NCBI GenBank assembly: GCA_031254105.1
Contig: JAIRVB010000035.1
Location: forward strand, 186,001-250,000
Origin: Chitinispirillales bacterium
GTDB taxonomy: Bacteria; Fibrobacterota; Chitinivibrionia; Chitinivibrionales; Chitinispirillaceae
Length of the DNA stretch: 64,000 nucleotides
Direction of reading: 5' to 3'
Part shown: in pieces, positions 26,415 to 35,840 of the stretch
Numbering within the stretch: position 1 is the stretch's first letter
Layout of the letters: each line of letters starts with the position of its first letter
Program-made: the position numbers and the translations under genes
Notes under the pieces: model-generated
What the model was told of the DNA's origin: nothing
Databases searched by the model: none
What the model saw: the letters and a program-made list of their open reading frames with translations, nothing else

Positions 26415-28658
26415 TCACATGAAATTTGCCAGTGAGGGCTGCAAGACCCGCATGGCTGCCTGGAGTGCGGCCTGATATACGTTTTCAGTAAGCATGAGCT
26501 TTGTTATCACCTCTGCGAGATCCGCATCCTCTAACGCTGATTTTTGCGCGGATACCTCTATGGCCTGCTCATCGTTTCTTTTGAGCGTGAGTTCGTAGCG
26601 GTTGATCCTGGCGCCGATCTCGCTCTGAGCGTTGAGCACGGCATCGTACATGGTGCTGATCTTATCAATTGACTCCTGTATCGCTTCACGGTCTCCGGTG
26701 TGAAGCGCCTGGCTGAAATTTAAGAATACATCAACCATGTTGTTTCCGCTGTAGGGGTCGTTAAGCATCTCCTGTGCGGTCATGTTTATACTGGTTGAGA
26801 TTCCCTCTTCTATGGCGCGGCTGATCTTACCATCGCCTTTTATCTCATTGCCGTAAATATCTTTACTCTTTGTGATATAGTCAAAACTGATCTGAAACTT
26901 GTTAGGGCTGTAATTGCCGTGATAGGTATTCGGGGCGTAAGGATCGGTATTGTACTGATTCACCCACAGCCACTCAGGCGTAACATCCTTCATAAGATCG
27001 GTGTTATAAAAAGTGATCTCGCCTGTTTCGTAGTTTACTTTGTAATCGTATTCGTTTTCCCCTTTGTGGTATGTACCGTTTTCATCGTAGTAGCCGGGTT
27101 TCCATTCTCCAAACCCCTCAGTATATGTTTTACTGCCGATTGTTATTTTAAGCGACCCTGGGAAGATGTTCTGAACGCTTGTCTGCTGAGTGCCGCTCTT
27201 TGCGTCAAGGAGCTGCACGGTTACAGGGCCCTGTGAGGTGCAGAAATTGAAATTTTCCGAATTGTCCCTGTTAAAGGTAAAAGTACTGTCTTTAGGCGCG
27301 TTGTTAAGCGCGTCCCGCATCTTCTCACTTAGAATAGTTATCTCGCCCGTTACAGGGTTGATATCATAGTCGGGGTTTTGAGGGTTAAGAGGATTGTTAG
27401 GGTTTCTTTTCTGTAATGTTACTGTTTCATAATCATATTCAGGGTAACCGTCGGCGTCATAAATCTGGTTCTTATCGTCATCAAGTCTGGGACTTTTAAT
27501 AACCAAATCAATAGAAGTGAGAGCGGTTAATGTAAGGATGTTCTTAAGCTCACTGCTGTCATGATCCCATTTCATCTGCATGGTGTCGCCGATTTTGAAG
27601 ATATCGCTGTTTCTGACATCTACTTTTATAGTGCTGTCAGCCAGCTGAGTCGAGTTAAGAATATCCGGTACGTTGCTGCCGCTGCGTGGTGGGATGAACT
27701 CAAAGGGGACTATATTTTCAATATGCGCAGTGCCGTTTAAGCCGCTCAGATTATTACTCATCCGTTCACTTATAATAGTCAGTTCACCGGTTGTGTAGTT
27801 AATGCGGTAATCTTTATCAATTTCATAAGTCTCACCTGCGCCAATCGTTCCGTCGCCGTCAATATCAAAACTGATGGTTGGAATGGCATTATAGATATTG
27901 CTGACATTGATGGTGCTTTCACCGCCGGCGGGGAGGGGGAGAGTTCCGGTATAGTCCAATTTGATACTGAATGTGTCTCCAATATTTACAGCGCCGGTCG
28001 GAATATCAATACTTGGAGTATACTGCGGCCCGTAGTCCGGCCCGCCGGGTGGGTATCCGTGAGGAGTTACATTCACCCAGTTTTGGGTATTAAGCTCACT
28101 TGTTAAACTGTAATATGACATCGGATTGGCTCTTGGATCCCATTCAACTTTGTAAGTGTTGCTTTTAGGATCCAGGTACGAAATCCCGTAGTCTCTTATG
28201 TTTGTACCTGAACTTTCGATATTGTAAGGCGCGGTTTTTGTTTGCGTGCCGTTAAAAATGTAGTTGCCGTTGTATTGAGTGTTTATAATTGCCATCATCT
28301 GACGGAAGAGTTCATCGACCTCCTTCTGGTCTGACTGGCGGTCGGAGGGGCTGTAGGTGTCGTTTGAGGCCTTTATGGAAAGTTCTTTCATTCTGTGCAG
28401 AATGTCATTCATGCTGCTCATTGCGCTTGAGGTTACGCCCATTATGGCAAGGCCGTCTTCCATGTTGCGTTTGTATTGCTTGAGCTGAGACTGCTTGGAG
28501 TTCAGTTTTATAGTATTGGCTACGTCAATGGGATCATCTGAGGGCTTGCGGAGCCGTTTACCTGTGGCGAGCTGCTCCTGAAGATTGACCATGTCGCTGT
28601 AACGGCCGCTCAGGTTCTTTTGGACGTTTCGATTGACTGTTGCAAATGTCACTCTCAT
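26415..28658 (-). CDS. flgL: Flagellar hook-associated protein 3 (FlgL), oversized
   Basis: 747 residues against roughly 300 in E. coli. The N-terminal D0/D1 helices (VNRNVQKNLSGRYSDMVNLQ, GKRLRKPSDDP) and the C-terminal helix (SALEDADLAEVITKL, then QAALQAAMRVLQPSLANFM) are standard. FlgL joins the hook to the filament. Between them lies ~450 residues of extra outward domains with three copies of a Y-x-I/V-N-x-x-TGEIT strand motif near residues 283, 433 and 543. Ribosome site AGGAG; starts 19 bases after flgK. Confidence 0.92.
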   Translation of the reverse strand: MRVTFATVNRNVQKNLSGRYSDMVNLQEQLATGKRLRKPSDDPIDVANTIKLNSKQSQLKQYKRNMEDGLAIMGVTSSAMSSMNDILHRMKELSIKASNDTYSPSDRQSDQKEVDELFRQMMAIINTQYNGNYIFNGTQTKTAPYNIESSGTNIRDYGISYLDPKSNTYKVEWDPRANPMSYYSLTSELNTQNWVNVTPHGYPPGGPDYGPQYTPSIDIPTGAVNIGDTFSIKLDYTGTLPLPAGGESTINVSNIYNAIPTISFDIDGDGTIGAGETYEIDKDYRINYTTGELTIISERMSNNLSGLNGTAHIENIVPFEFIPPRSGSNVPDILNSTQLADSTIKVDVRNSDIFKIGDTMQMKWDHDSSELKNILTLTALTSIDLVIKSPRLDDDKNQIYDADGYPEYDYETVTLQKRNPNNPLNPQNPDYDINPVTGEITILSEKMRDALNNAPKDSTFTFNRDNSENFNFCTSQGPVTVQLLDAKSGTQQTSVQNIFPGSLKITIGSKTYTEGFGEWKPGYYDENGTYHKGENEYDYKVNYETGEITFYNTDLMKDVTPEWLWVNQYNTDPYAPNTYHGNYSPNKFQISFDYITKSKDIYGNEIKGDGKISRAIEEGISTSINMTAQEMLNDPYSGNNMVDVFLNFSQALHTGDREAIQESIDKISTMYDAVLNAQSEIGARINRYELTLKRNDEQAIEVSAQKSALEDADLAEVITKLMLTENVYQAALQAAMRVLQPSLANFM

Positions 28659-28677
28659 TATTATGTTCTCCTGCGCT

Positions 28678-30414
28678 TTATAAGTTAAGCAGCGTTTCTA
28701 TCATCTTGTCAACGGTACTTATAAGCCTTGCGGCTGCCGTATATGTGTGCTGGTAGCGGATGAGGTTAGCCATCTCCTCATCAAGAGAGACTCCCGCGAT
28801 CATGTCCTGCTGGGTTACGTACTGGTCTGCTAAAAACAACCGTGTTTCGAGATTTGAGTGCGACTGGTTTGTATTCAACCCAAGCCGTCCGATAACAGAG
28901 CTGTAGAATTCCGCGAATGTGACCGTTTGTTCGCCGATTGCGTTAGGAACCATAGACAGGGCGTTACGCAGCTCTGAGATTGCTAAAGCGTTTGAGTTGT
29001 CGCCCGGTCCTATGGAGCTGCCGGTTGTATTGAAACTGAAATCTATCGTAATCGTACAATCGTTAAAAACATAGTCAAGATTATCCGGATCATCGCCGAT
29101 ACCTTCGCGCAGAAGTCTGAACGCGCCGGTTGCGTAATCAATTTCGTAGTCAACGCCCTCTACCATTTGTACGGTGCCGCCGTTGGTGGTTGTCAGGTTT
29201 ACGGTTACAGAGTTCGCGATAATGTTTTTTGCCTGAATAGGGGTATTGGCGCTTGGATCCTGATAGATTTGAAAAGGTTGTTCATCACCAAATTTGTAAC
29301 CGCCGTTGTCAGGAATTGTGTTTCTCGCTTTTACCTCAACCTGTCCGCCTGAAGCAGCCGCGATGTTGCGTACATTGGAGTTAATGGCTGCGGAAATCTT
29401 TATATCCGATGCGCCTGTAACATTCGGATCAAAAAAGGAGATTCCGGTAAAACCTTCAAGGCTGTAACCCTTTTCATGAGCCGCGTTGATAGTTTTTACA
29501 AACGCAACTGCCAGTTCATCAAGCCGTTTCTGGTATTCGGGAATATAAATATCACGGCTGTCAATAAGGCCCCTGATCTGTCCGCCCGGGGGATTGTAGT
29601 CAAGCTTTGTGTCGGCAAAGCGGATGCCGACATCCCTCCTGGTTGTTCCGTCGGGATTCTGAATAGTGGTTGTTGTTGTTTCAAGTTTCTGAATGTGGTG
29701 GGGCGATACAATAACGTGTCCGCCGGTGGTTACTGTGATCTGTCCCAAACTGTTTTCCATCACATTAATATCTATAATCTGCGAAAGCTCATGAAGCAGC
29801 CTGTCGCGTTTGTCGCGGCTGTCGTTTGCGTTCTGGTTTCCTATTTCTACAGACGCGACCTCGTGGTTGAGGTTTAAAAGCTCCTGGGCGATCTGATTAA
29901 CCCTGTTGACTCTCAGCGGTATCTCATCATTTTTCTGCTGACGCAGATCCGCAAGCTCAGCCGCGGTTCTGTTAAAATGCTCAACAAGAGTTTGCGCCTC
30001 GGTTCTTACCATTGTACGGGCTGCGGTGTCCTGCGGGTTATTGGCAAGGTTGTGCCATGAATTAAAAAAATCGTCAACATATTTCATTATACCAAGTTCG
30101 CTTGGTTCGCACAGTACTGTTTCTACTCTGTTAAACGTAGAAACTACCTCCGCGAAGTAGCCCACTTCTGTGTTCTGACGCCTGATCTGCTGATCGAGAA
30201 ACGCGCTGCGGATGCGCTCAATATTTACTATATCGGAACCCATTCCAATCTGGCCGAAAGTTCCATTCCTGGAGTAAAGGGTGGTTTGGTTCAGACGCTT
30301 GCGTGAATACCCCTCAACATCGGCGTTTGTGATGTTTTGACCTGTAATGTCAATTGCCATCTGCGATGTCTGCAGCCCGCGCGATCCTGTATTCAGTATG
30401 GAAAAAAGGCTCAT
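28678..30414 (-). CDS. flgK: Flagellar hook-associated protein 1 (FlgK)
   Basis: 578 residues. The N-terminus SLFSILNTGSRGLQTSQMAI and NITNADVEGYSRKR is the conserved rod/hook-family start; the C-terminus (SLDEEMANLIRYQHTYTAAA) is equally typical. FlgK forms the first hook-filament junction and is exported with FlgN as chaperone. An insertion near residue 428 carries VDYEIDYATGAFRLL, the same strand motif as in FlgL. Ribosome site GAGGG. Third gene of the leftward flagellar operon. Confidence 0.94.
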   Translation of the reverse strand: MSLFSILNTGSRGLQTSQMAIDITGQNITNADVEGYSRKRLNQTTLYSRNGTFGQIGMGSDIVNIERIRSAFLDQQIRRQNTEVGYFAEVVSTFNRVETVLCEPSELGIMKYVDDFFNSWHNLANNPQDTAARTMVRTEAQTLVEHFNRTAAELADLRQQKNDEIPLRVNRVNQIAQELLNLNHEVASVEIGNQNANDSRDKRDRLLHELSQIIDINVMENSLGQITVTTGGHVIVSPHHIQKLETTTTTIQNPDGTTRRDVGIRFADTKLDYNPPGGQIRGLIDSRDIYIPEYQKRLDELAVAFVKTINAAHEKGYSLEGFTGISFFDPNVTGASDIKISAAINSNVRNIAAASGGQVEVKARNTIPDNGGYKFGDEQPFQIYQDPSANTPIQAKNIIANSVTVNLTTTNGGTVQMVEGVDYEIDYATGAFRLLREGIGDDPDNLDYVFNDCTITIDFSFNTTGSSIGPGDNSNALAISELRNALSMVPNAIGEQTVTFAEFYSSVIGRLGLNTNQSHSNLETRLFLADQYVTQQDMIAGVSLDEEMANLIRYQHTYTAAARLISTVDKMIETLLNL

Positions 30415-30475
30415 GTTTTATCCCTCAGATCACTTATCATTATAAAAAGCACACATTTTTCTGTATCTCATGGGC

Positions 30476-30494
30476 GGGCGGCTGACAACCGCCC
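30476..30494. repeat. GC-rich palindrome (GGGCGG...CCGCCC)
   Basis: Six-bp arms around CTGACAA, in the flgN-flgK spacer. Member of the palindrome family found in several spacers. Confidence 0.5.
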
Positions 30495-30520
30495 CTGCTA
30501 TAAAAACACGTATATCCGTA

Positions 30521-31024
30521 TCAAATCACTTTATTAAAAATTGTTAAACTGCTTGCCGGCTTAATATCACCTTTATGCCTGTAGCTGCTTTTGGGACGGT
30601 ACGACTCTTTTATCATTTGAATCGAAGCGTTTACATCTCCAAGAGCTTCCTTAAAAAGTATGGTGTTCGATGTATTTACGGCTTTCAGCTCGTTTATGCG
30701 CTTTGTAAGCGTTGCTTTAATATCCAATAATTTTTTCTTTTGTGAAGGTTCGCAATGCTCGACAAGCGAAAGTAAACGGCCTGAAGGCGCTGCTCCGTCA
30801 AGCATCTCGGTAAGTCTGGCGCACACGTCAATACGCCTGTCCTCTGCGCGTTCAAGGGAACAGATCTGCTCATCGTACGCGCTGCACTTCTTCTGAAGCT
30901 CATTAATATTTTTGGAGCGCGCGCTTTTGTTTATCTCATGAGCAAGAGCTATCAGGTTCAAATGAGTCTCATTTTCCTGAGTGAGCAGCTCAATAAGCTC
31001 ATTGAAAAGCAGTCTCTTTTCCAT
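30521..31024 (-). CDS. FlgN-like flagellar export chaperone
   Basis: 167 residues from the ATG at 31024, which has GAGG close upstream; the TTG two codons earlier is less likely. All-helical, starting RLLFNELIELLTQENETHLN, with the Glu/Leu pattern of FlgN. FlgN proteins hold FlgK and FlgL before export, and this gene directly precedes flgK, which supports the call more than sequence alone. Its start lies inside the end of the flgJ-like gene (26-base overlap). Confidence 0.7.
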   Translation of the reverse strand: MEKRLLFNELIELLTQENETHLNLIALAHEINKSARSKNINELQKKCSAYDEQICSLERAEDRRIDVCARLTEMLDGAAPSGRLLSLVEHCEPSQKKKLLDIKATLTKRINELKAVNTSNTILFKEALGDVNASIQMIKESYRPKSSYRHKGDIKPASSLTIFNKVI

Positions 31025-31847
31025 CCTCAACCTCGTTTACTTTTGCGGCTGTATCCGCTGTGGCAGCCTTATTTTTCAGTTTTAAAACGTTGTTTACATA
31101 TTCCTGAGTTTCTTTAAAAGGAGGAATGCCCCCATGTTTCCTCACCGCCCCCGGCCCCGCGTTATAGGAAGCAAGCGCAAGCCTCTCATCGCCGTCAAAC
31201 ATAGTAAGCATGTTTTTGAGGTACTTAACGCCGCCGTTGATGTTTTCGGCGGGGGAGAAGGAGTACTTAACGCCCATCTCCTTTGCGGTTCCGTCCATAA
31301 GCTGCATCAGTCCCTTAGCGCCCTTATTAGAGATAGCATTCGGATTTCCGGCAGATTCGCACGCTATGACAGCTGTCACAAGATTCTTATCTACTCCGTG
31401 ACGCTCGCTTATCTCCGCTATTAAAGATTCCCACCTGCCGCTAACTCTATTTAAAAGAGAGGTGCTGTCTCTATCGCTTATGCCGCGGGGGGGAGTGTCC
31501 GCCGTGTTGCCAGACCGTTTCTCCATCGCCCACAGCGGAACGCCTTTAAGATCCTTTGTTGAAGGAAGCCCTCTGCCTTCGCTGCGCTCAATCTCCTTAA
31601 AAATCAGATCAGCTAACCCCATTGAACCTTTAGATGCCATCATTTTCGAGTACTCATCATCAAGCATCTCAGTGAATATCTTTTCACCCATGCCGGTCTT
31701 GATAAACGACCCTTCAGGTATGTTTTTGCGCATCGATTTAAGCATCATGGATGTAAACATCGCTTCAAACTCCTGGGCTACCATACGCGCCTTCCTGGAA
31801 GCTTCTTGAGATGTGGCGGATGCTGCTTTAATATTCTCTGTTATCAT
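30999..31847 (-). CDS. FlgJ-like rod-binding protein fused to lytic transglycosylase
   Basis: 282 residues from the ATG at 31847 (GAAGGGG upstream); the longer frame to 31973 has no ribosome site. The N-terminal part has EFEAMFTSMMLKSMRK, a FlgJ rod-binding motif. The C-terminal part is an SLT domain: VIACESAGNPNAISNKGAKG with catalytic Glu, GLMQLMDGTA, and YNAGPGAVRKHGG. The fusion would cut peptidoglycan so the rod can pass. Enteric FlgJ uses a glucosaminidase domain, so this is the alternative SLT arrangement. First gene of the flgJ-flgN-flgK-flgL series. Confidence 0.88.
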   Translation of the reverse strand: MITENIKAASATSQEASRKARMVAQEFEAMFTSMMLKSMRKNIPEGSFIKTGMGEKIFTEMLDDEYSKMMASKGSMGLADLIFKEIERSEGRGLPSTKDLKGVPLWAMEKRSGNTADTPPRGISDRDSTSLLNRVSGRWESLIAEISERHGVDKNLVTAVIACESAGNPNAISNKGAKGLMQLMDGTAKEMGVKYSFSPAENINGGVKYLKNMLTMFDGDERLALASYNAGPGAVRKHGGIPPFKETQEYVNNVLKLKNKAATADTAAKVNEVEDGKETAFQ

Positions 31848-32257
31848 AGTGCCCCTTCTGCTGTTTTCGCAGAATACGCAAAGCCTGTGCCATATAGGTA
31901 ATTGTAGTATTATCAATGACTTAAGTGTGAGTTTTGTGAGATTCAAGGGGAAATATTTGCCTGTGCGGGGCAAGAATGTCTATAGGGATAATGCAGAAAT
32001 AGATGGCGGAACGCAGAAATAAAAAATTAAGATATAATCGGGTTTTTGTTGTATTATCAATTGTTTTTTATTTTTGTATCCTGCCATTTGTTTTTTTGGC
32101 CGGTTAAAAGATAAATTTACAGAGAAAATTTTACAGGCTCATTTTAAATATTTCCGCATCAGGACGTTCTTTTGAGAAGATATCTAAAGGATTATCCGAA
32201 AAAATGTTGACGTCACAAAAGATAATGGATACACTTATAATATTATGGTGAAAATAC
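31848..32257. other. Intergenic region, AT-rich
   Basis: Contains the divergent promoter zone for the flagellar genes and a GCAGAAAT repeat cluster (31988-32022). No supported gene. Confidence 0.5.
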
Positions 32258-32628
32258 ATGAAATTTTATACTAACAATAGCTTTATTCAAATGCAGAGTT
32301 GTTATGGTGGCCAGTTATCGCTTGACTGTCCTTGTAATCTATATTTGGATTTAACGCAAGACTGCAATTTGTCCTGTAAAATGTGCCGTGACATAAAGAT
32401 AATTTTATTGTTGACACAAGCTGCAACGCGCCTTTTATAAATTCCTCAATAGCTTATAATGGTGATGTGTACCTGTGTTGTAACGGCGGGGCGGCTGCGG
32501 AAAATGTATGTGATAAAAGTTTTAATGAAGTGTGGAAAAGCGAGAGGTACAACGAATTAAGAGCGGCGGTTAATCATGGCGCCGGTATGCCGGAACGGTG
32601 CGAAACGTGCGCGTGGTTTAACAGGTGA
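32258..32628 (+). pseudogene. Radical SAM/SPASM protein with internal deletion
   Basis: The first 45 codons end in LDLTQDCNLSCKMCRD, a complete radical SAM CxxxCxxC iron-sulfur motif. Around 32395-32405 the frame changes and continues as a SPASM-type C-terminus: SCNAPFINSSIAYNGDVYLC, then CNGG, FNEVWKSERYNELR and PERCETCAWFNR with its cysteines. The ~200 residues of the SAM barrel between them are missing. Both halves fit one peptide- or sugar-modifying enzyme, now dead. Confidence 0.75.
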
Positions 32629-32906
32629 TTTGACAAACTTACAATCTTTCGGGTCATTGTGAACAACTTTGTTATCAAATGAAGAAAGTAATCTTATCAC
32701 ATAAATTGTAATTGCTGTTACTATAAACTTCAGTGCGATCAAGCATACATTTACACCAGAGATTAGCAACCATCCGTAAAAAAATACCCCATAACCCCAG
32801 AAAGCCCCCTTATAACAAAAACTGACAACTGAAAACTTTTTTTAATATATATTTATGTACTGCCGTAAGCAATGAAGCTTTGGCAAACCGAGGATCACGG
32901 CCAAAA

Positions 32907-33533
32907 ATGTTTGATAAGCTTAAACCTGGTTTTAATGAGTTTCTGAAACCGCCAATGCGGTTTTTCGCTAAATTAGGTATTCACCCCAATCATATTACTC
33001 TTTTGGGAGTCGCGCTGTTTGGCGGAGCCGGTTTACTGTGCGCTCTTGGCCTGAATTACTGGCTTTGGGCTTTTGCGCTATTAGTATTAGGCGGGTTTAT
33101 GGACGGGATTGACGGACAGTTAGCGCGTGAATATGGGAAAAAAAGCACATTTGGTTCTATCTTAGATTCAAGCTGCGACCGCATCACGGAGATTCTGTTC
33201 TTAGCGGGACTGCTTGTGTTCTACATGCACAATTTCCCGGAGCTTCGTACGTGGGGAGTGTACTTATGCTACGCAACGATTGCGGGATCTGTGATGGTAA
33301 GTTATGTAAAGGCGTGCTGCGATGGGGCAGGGGTTAAATGTACAAGAGGATTTATGCAGCGCCCCGAACGGCTTTTCCTTTTTGGGACAGGTCTTGTGTT
33401 TGGCCCGGTGGCAATGCTGTGGATTCTTGGCGTAGTATCTGTTCTTGGCGCGGTGACCGCAATTGAGAGGCTTATCGGCGCCGCTGTTCAGTGCGAACGT
33501 AACACGGAGATCTCTTCATGCCGGAAAGATTAA
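32907..33533 (+). CDS. CDP-alcohol phosphatidyltransferase
   Basis: 208 residues from the ATG at 32907; a TTG at 32880 would add nine residues but has no ribosome site. The family motif DG-x2-AR-x8-G-x3-D-x3-D is complete as DGQLAREYGKKSTFGSILD, then SSCD, within a multi-pass membrane protein. IHPNHITLLG near the start resembles inositol-phosphate or archaetidyl-type phospholipid synthases. It moves a phosphatidyl group from CDP-diacylglycerol to an alcohol not determined here. The 3' end overlaps trxB by 16 bases. Confidence 0.85.
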   Translation: MFDKLKPGFNEFLKPPMRFFAKLGIHPNHITLLGVALFGGAGLLCALGLNYWLWAFALLVLGGFMDGIDGQLAREYGKKSTFGSILDSSCDRITEILFLAGLLVFYMHNFPELRTWGVYLCYATIAGSVMVSYVKACCDGAGVKCTRGFMQRPERLFLFGTGLVFGPVAMLWILGVVSVLGAVTAIERLIGAAVQCERNTEISSCRKD

Positions 33534-34465
33534 TTATAATAGGATCAGGCCCCTCGGGGCTGACAGCCGCTATTTACGCTTCGCGGGCTAATATTAATCC
33601 TCTGCTTTTTGAGGGATTTCAGGAAGGCGGGATTCCCGGCGGCCAGCTCATGATAACAAATGAGGTCGAAAATTTCCCTGGTTTTCCAAACGGCATTATG
33701 GGCCCTTTACTTATGCAAAACATGCGCGAGCAGGCTGTAAAGCTTGGCTGCCGCATGATTATGGAAGATATACAAAGCGTTAACCTTGACAGCTACCCAT
33801 TTGCCGTCACCTCCGCAAGCGGAGATACTTACACTGCCGATGCTTTGATCATCGCAACCGGAGCTGTCGCTAAACGGCTGCCGCTTGATTCTGAAAAAAG
33901 ATTATGGGGAAAAGGTATTTCTGCGTGCGCTGTTTGCGATGGCGCGCTTCCGGTTTTTAGAAATAAGGAATTAGCCGTGATTGGCGGAGGGGACACTGCT
34001 GTGGAGGAGGCGTTGCATCTCACTAAGTTTGCTTCCAAGGTATATCTGATTCACCGCAGAGATGAGCTGAGAGCAAGCAAGATCATGCAGACACGCGTTC
34101 TCACACATCCCAAGGTGCATATTTTGTGGAATAAAACAGTTGAAGAATTTGTCGGCGAAAGTAGTCTTTCCTCTTTACGTTTGCGCGACACCGCTACAGG
34201 TGAATTTACCGATCTGCCGGTTGCCGGAGCTTTTGAGGCTATCGGGCATTCGCCTAATACCAATTTTTTAAACGGGCAGCTAAACCTCGATTCACAGGGA
34301 TACATCATTACAGAGCAGGATTCTACGGTGACCTCTGCAGATGGTGTGTTTGCCGCGGGAGATGTTCAGGATACTAAGTACCGTCAAGCGGTCACCGCCG
34401 CCGCAAGCGGCTGTCAGGCTGCTATTGACGCTGAGAGATGGCTTCTTGAACGGTTGGGGATTTAG
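33518..34465 (+). CDS. trxB: Thioredoxin-disulfide reductase
   Basis: 315 residues, usual length. FAD motif GSGPSGLTAAIYASRA at the N-terminus, redox-active CAVC (in ISACAVCDGALP), NADPH motif GGGDTAVEEA and FAD motif FAAGDVQDTKYRQ. It reduces thioredoxin with NADPH in the cytoplasm. GGAGA ribosome site inside the upstream gene; ends before a double hairpin region. Confidence 0.96.
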   Translation: MPERLIIIGSGPSGLTAAIYASRANINPLLFEGFQEGGIPGGQLMITNEVENFPGFPNGIMGPLLMQNMREQAVKLGCRMIMEDIQSVNLDSYPFAVTSASGDTYTADALIIATGAVAKRLPLDSEKRLWGKGISACAVCDGALPVFRNKELAVIGGGDTAVEEALHLTKFASKVYLIHRRDELRASKIMQTRVLTHPKVHILWNKTVEEFVGESSLSSLRLRDTATGEFTDLPVAGAFEAIGHSPNTNFLNGQLNLDSQGYIITEQDSTVTSADGVFAAGDVQDTKYRQAVTAAASGCQAAIDAERWLLERLGI

Positions 34466-34500
34466 TAGATGTAGTAAGGACAGTATTGGTAGTGTGGGCT

Positions 34501-34528
34501 GTAAGGGCGAATAATTATTCGCCCTTAC
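34501..34528. repeat. Perfect 28-bp palindrome
   Basis: GTAAGGGCGAATAA followed directly by its complement, no loop. Belongs to the GGGCG...CGCCC palindrome family; could fold as a cruciform or as a hairpin in RNA. Confidence 0.75.
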
Positions 34529-34542
34529 ATTAACCGCTGATG

Positions 34543-34569
34543 CACGGGCGACTCATGCCGCCCGTTTTT
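34543..34569 (+). terminator. Terminator of trxB operon
   Basis: ACGGGCG / CGCCCGT stem with an 8-base loop followed by TTTT, 78 bases after trxB. Confidence 0.65.
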
Positions 34570-34573
34570 CATG

Positions 34574-35230
34574 CTACTTCCAAATCAATAATTTTATTCT
34601 GTTAAACTCCGGTGCGTACTTCACCTTATTTTCGGCAGCGGTAATAGATACATCAAAAGTTTTTACTACAACGCGCGCTATGCGGTTTACCGCAGAATCA
34701 AAAATCCTACTCGGTTCAATTTTAGTAGTTTTAAGTTTTTTGAGCCCACTCACGTATTCTTCAATTTCAGGTAGTTTTTCTTGTAAAATATATTTGAATT
34801 GCTCCTCAGGCATTAAAAGAAAGTTTGCGAAAAAATCAGCTTGGTTTTCCAACTCGCGATGTTCTGCGTTACCCATAGATTTATGAAACTCAGCCCATTC
34901 TTCTACAGAACGGAGCATTTGCCGTTCTAATATCTCGCGATGCAGAACTATATGGCCTACTTCATGCGCCAGTGTAAAACGATAACGCCCAGGCAATTCA
35001 GTATACAATTTGTCATCAATTCTGATCTCTTTAAAATCTCCGAGGGTAAAGGCATCGCTATTAAATTTAGAGCGAAGTCCATGCATGGGAACAATATCTA
35101 TTCCTATACCATATTCAATGACTTCCTCTATGGGAAAGGGCAGTGCGCCATGTTCATTGTATTGTAAAGAGAACGCTTCGGCTGCCTCGCGGACAGCCTT
35201 TTTAGATAGTTTTTGAACTTTGGAATTCAT
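34574..35230 (-). CDS. ImmA/IrrE family metallopeptidase
   Basis: 218 residues from an ATG that overlaps the previous stop as TGATG. Zinc peptidase motif LAHEVGHIVLH (HExxH) near the middle, with a downstream Glu-rich helix (ENQADFFANFLLMPEEQF) giving the third ligand, as in ImmA. Such enzymes cut a partner repressor after a stress signal, releasing its targets. The XRE protein encoded just upstream is the obvious substrate. Confidence 0.88.
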   Translation of the reverse strand: MNSKVQKLSKKAVREAAEAFSLQYNEHGALPFPIEEVIEYGIGIDIVPMHGLRSKFNSDAFTLGDFKEIRIDDKLYTELPGRYRFTLAHEVGHIVLHREILERQMLRSVEEWAEFHKSMGNAEHRELENQADFFANFLLMPEEQFKYILQEKLPEIEEYVSGLKKLKTTKIEPSRIFDSAVNRIARVVVKTFDVSITAAENKVKYAPEFNRIKLLIWK

Positions 35231-35607
35231 CACGTTTCCCGAATCATTTGCGCAAGTTCCATCAGTTTTTCTTCATCTAACTTCTCGCCGCGTATGGTTC
35301 TGAATATATATGGCAGTTTTGCCACAAGCTGTTTATCTGAAAGTATAGACGGAGGCAGCTTCCCCCTGCAGAGAGCAGCAAGATCAAAAAACTTATGCCA
35401 CTCTTCAGATCCCTTTAAAAGACCCAAGTTCTCTGCAAGAGCAATCTGCTTTTCCTCTGAACCCGGAGGTGCTGACAAGCCTCTTTCGAGTTTGGAATGA
35501 TTCCCGTTATCGTAACCAAACTCCTCGCAAAACCTCCTTAGCGTCAAACCGGTCTTTAAGCGCATTTCTTTGGCAAAGTTACCGAAAGTCTCAAATACGG
35601 TTTCCAT
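35230..35607 (-). CDS. XRE-family regulator paired with ImmA peptidase
   Basis: 125 residues. Helix-turn-helix in FAKEMRLKTGLTLRRFCEEF, then NGNHSKLERGLSAPP. The C-terminal helical part is of a type common in XRE proteins paired with ImmA. Coupled to the peptidase by TGATG. Likely represses its own promoter until cleaved. Confidence 0.85.
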   Translation of the reverse strand: METVFETFGNFAKEMRLKTGLTLRRFCEEFGYDNGNHSKLERGLSAPPGSEEKQIALAENLGLLKGSEEWHKFFDLAALCRGKLPPSILSDKQLVAKLPYIFRTIRGEKLDEEKLMELAQMIRET

Positions 35608-35840
35608 AGTGCCTCCATTTTTTGTTATTTCCGAAATATGCGTGATGGGGTGTTGTATTAAATATACACCACTTTGAGGAAAATATCAATTACTATTCCA
35701 AAAAGGTAGAAAAAAAATGGTTTTAGGATTGTTTTGTGTTTATTATTTGCGTGGCATAGTATATTCGCAATTTTTGCACAACCATACTTTGTGCCTCTTA
35801 CCACCCATACCCAATACAAGAAGAGAAATTAACGGTCAGT

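Noticed and set aside
32557-32769. 70-residue minus-strand frame with a hydrophobic start
   Set aside because: Half of it lies antisense to the SPASM remnant and no ribosome site or family is visible.
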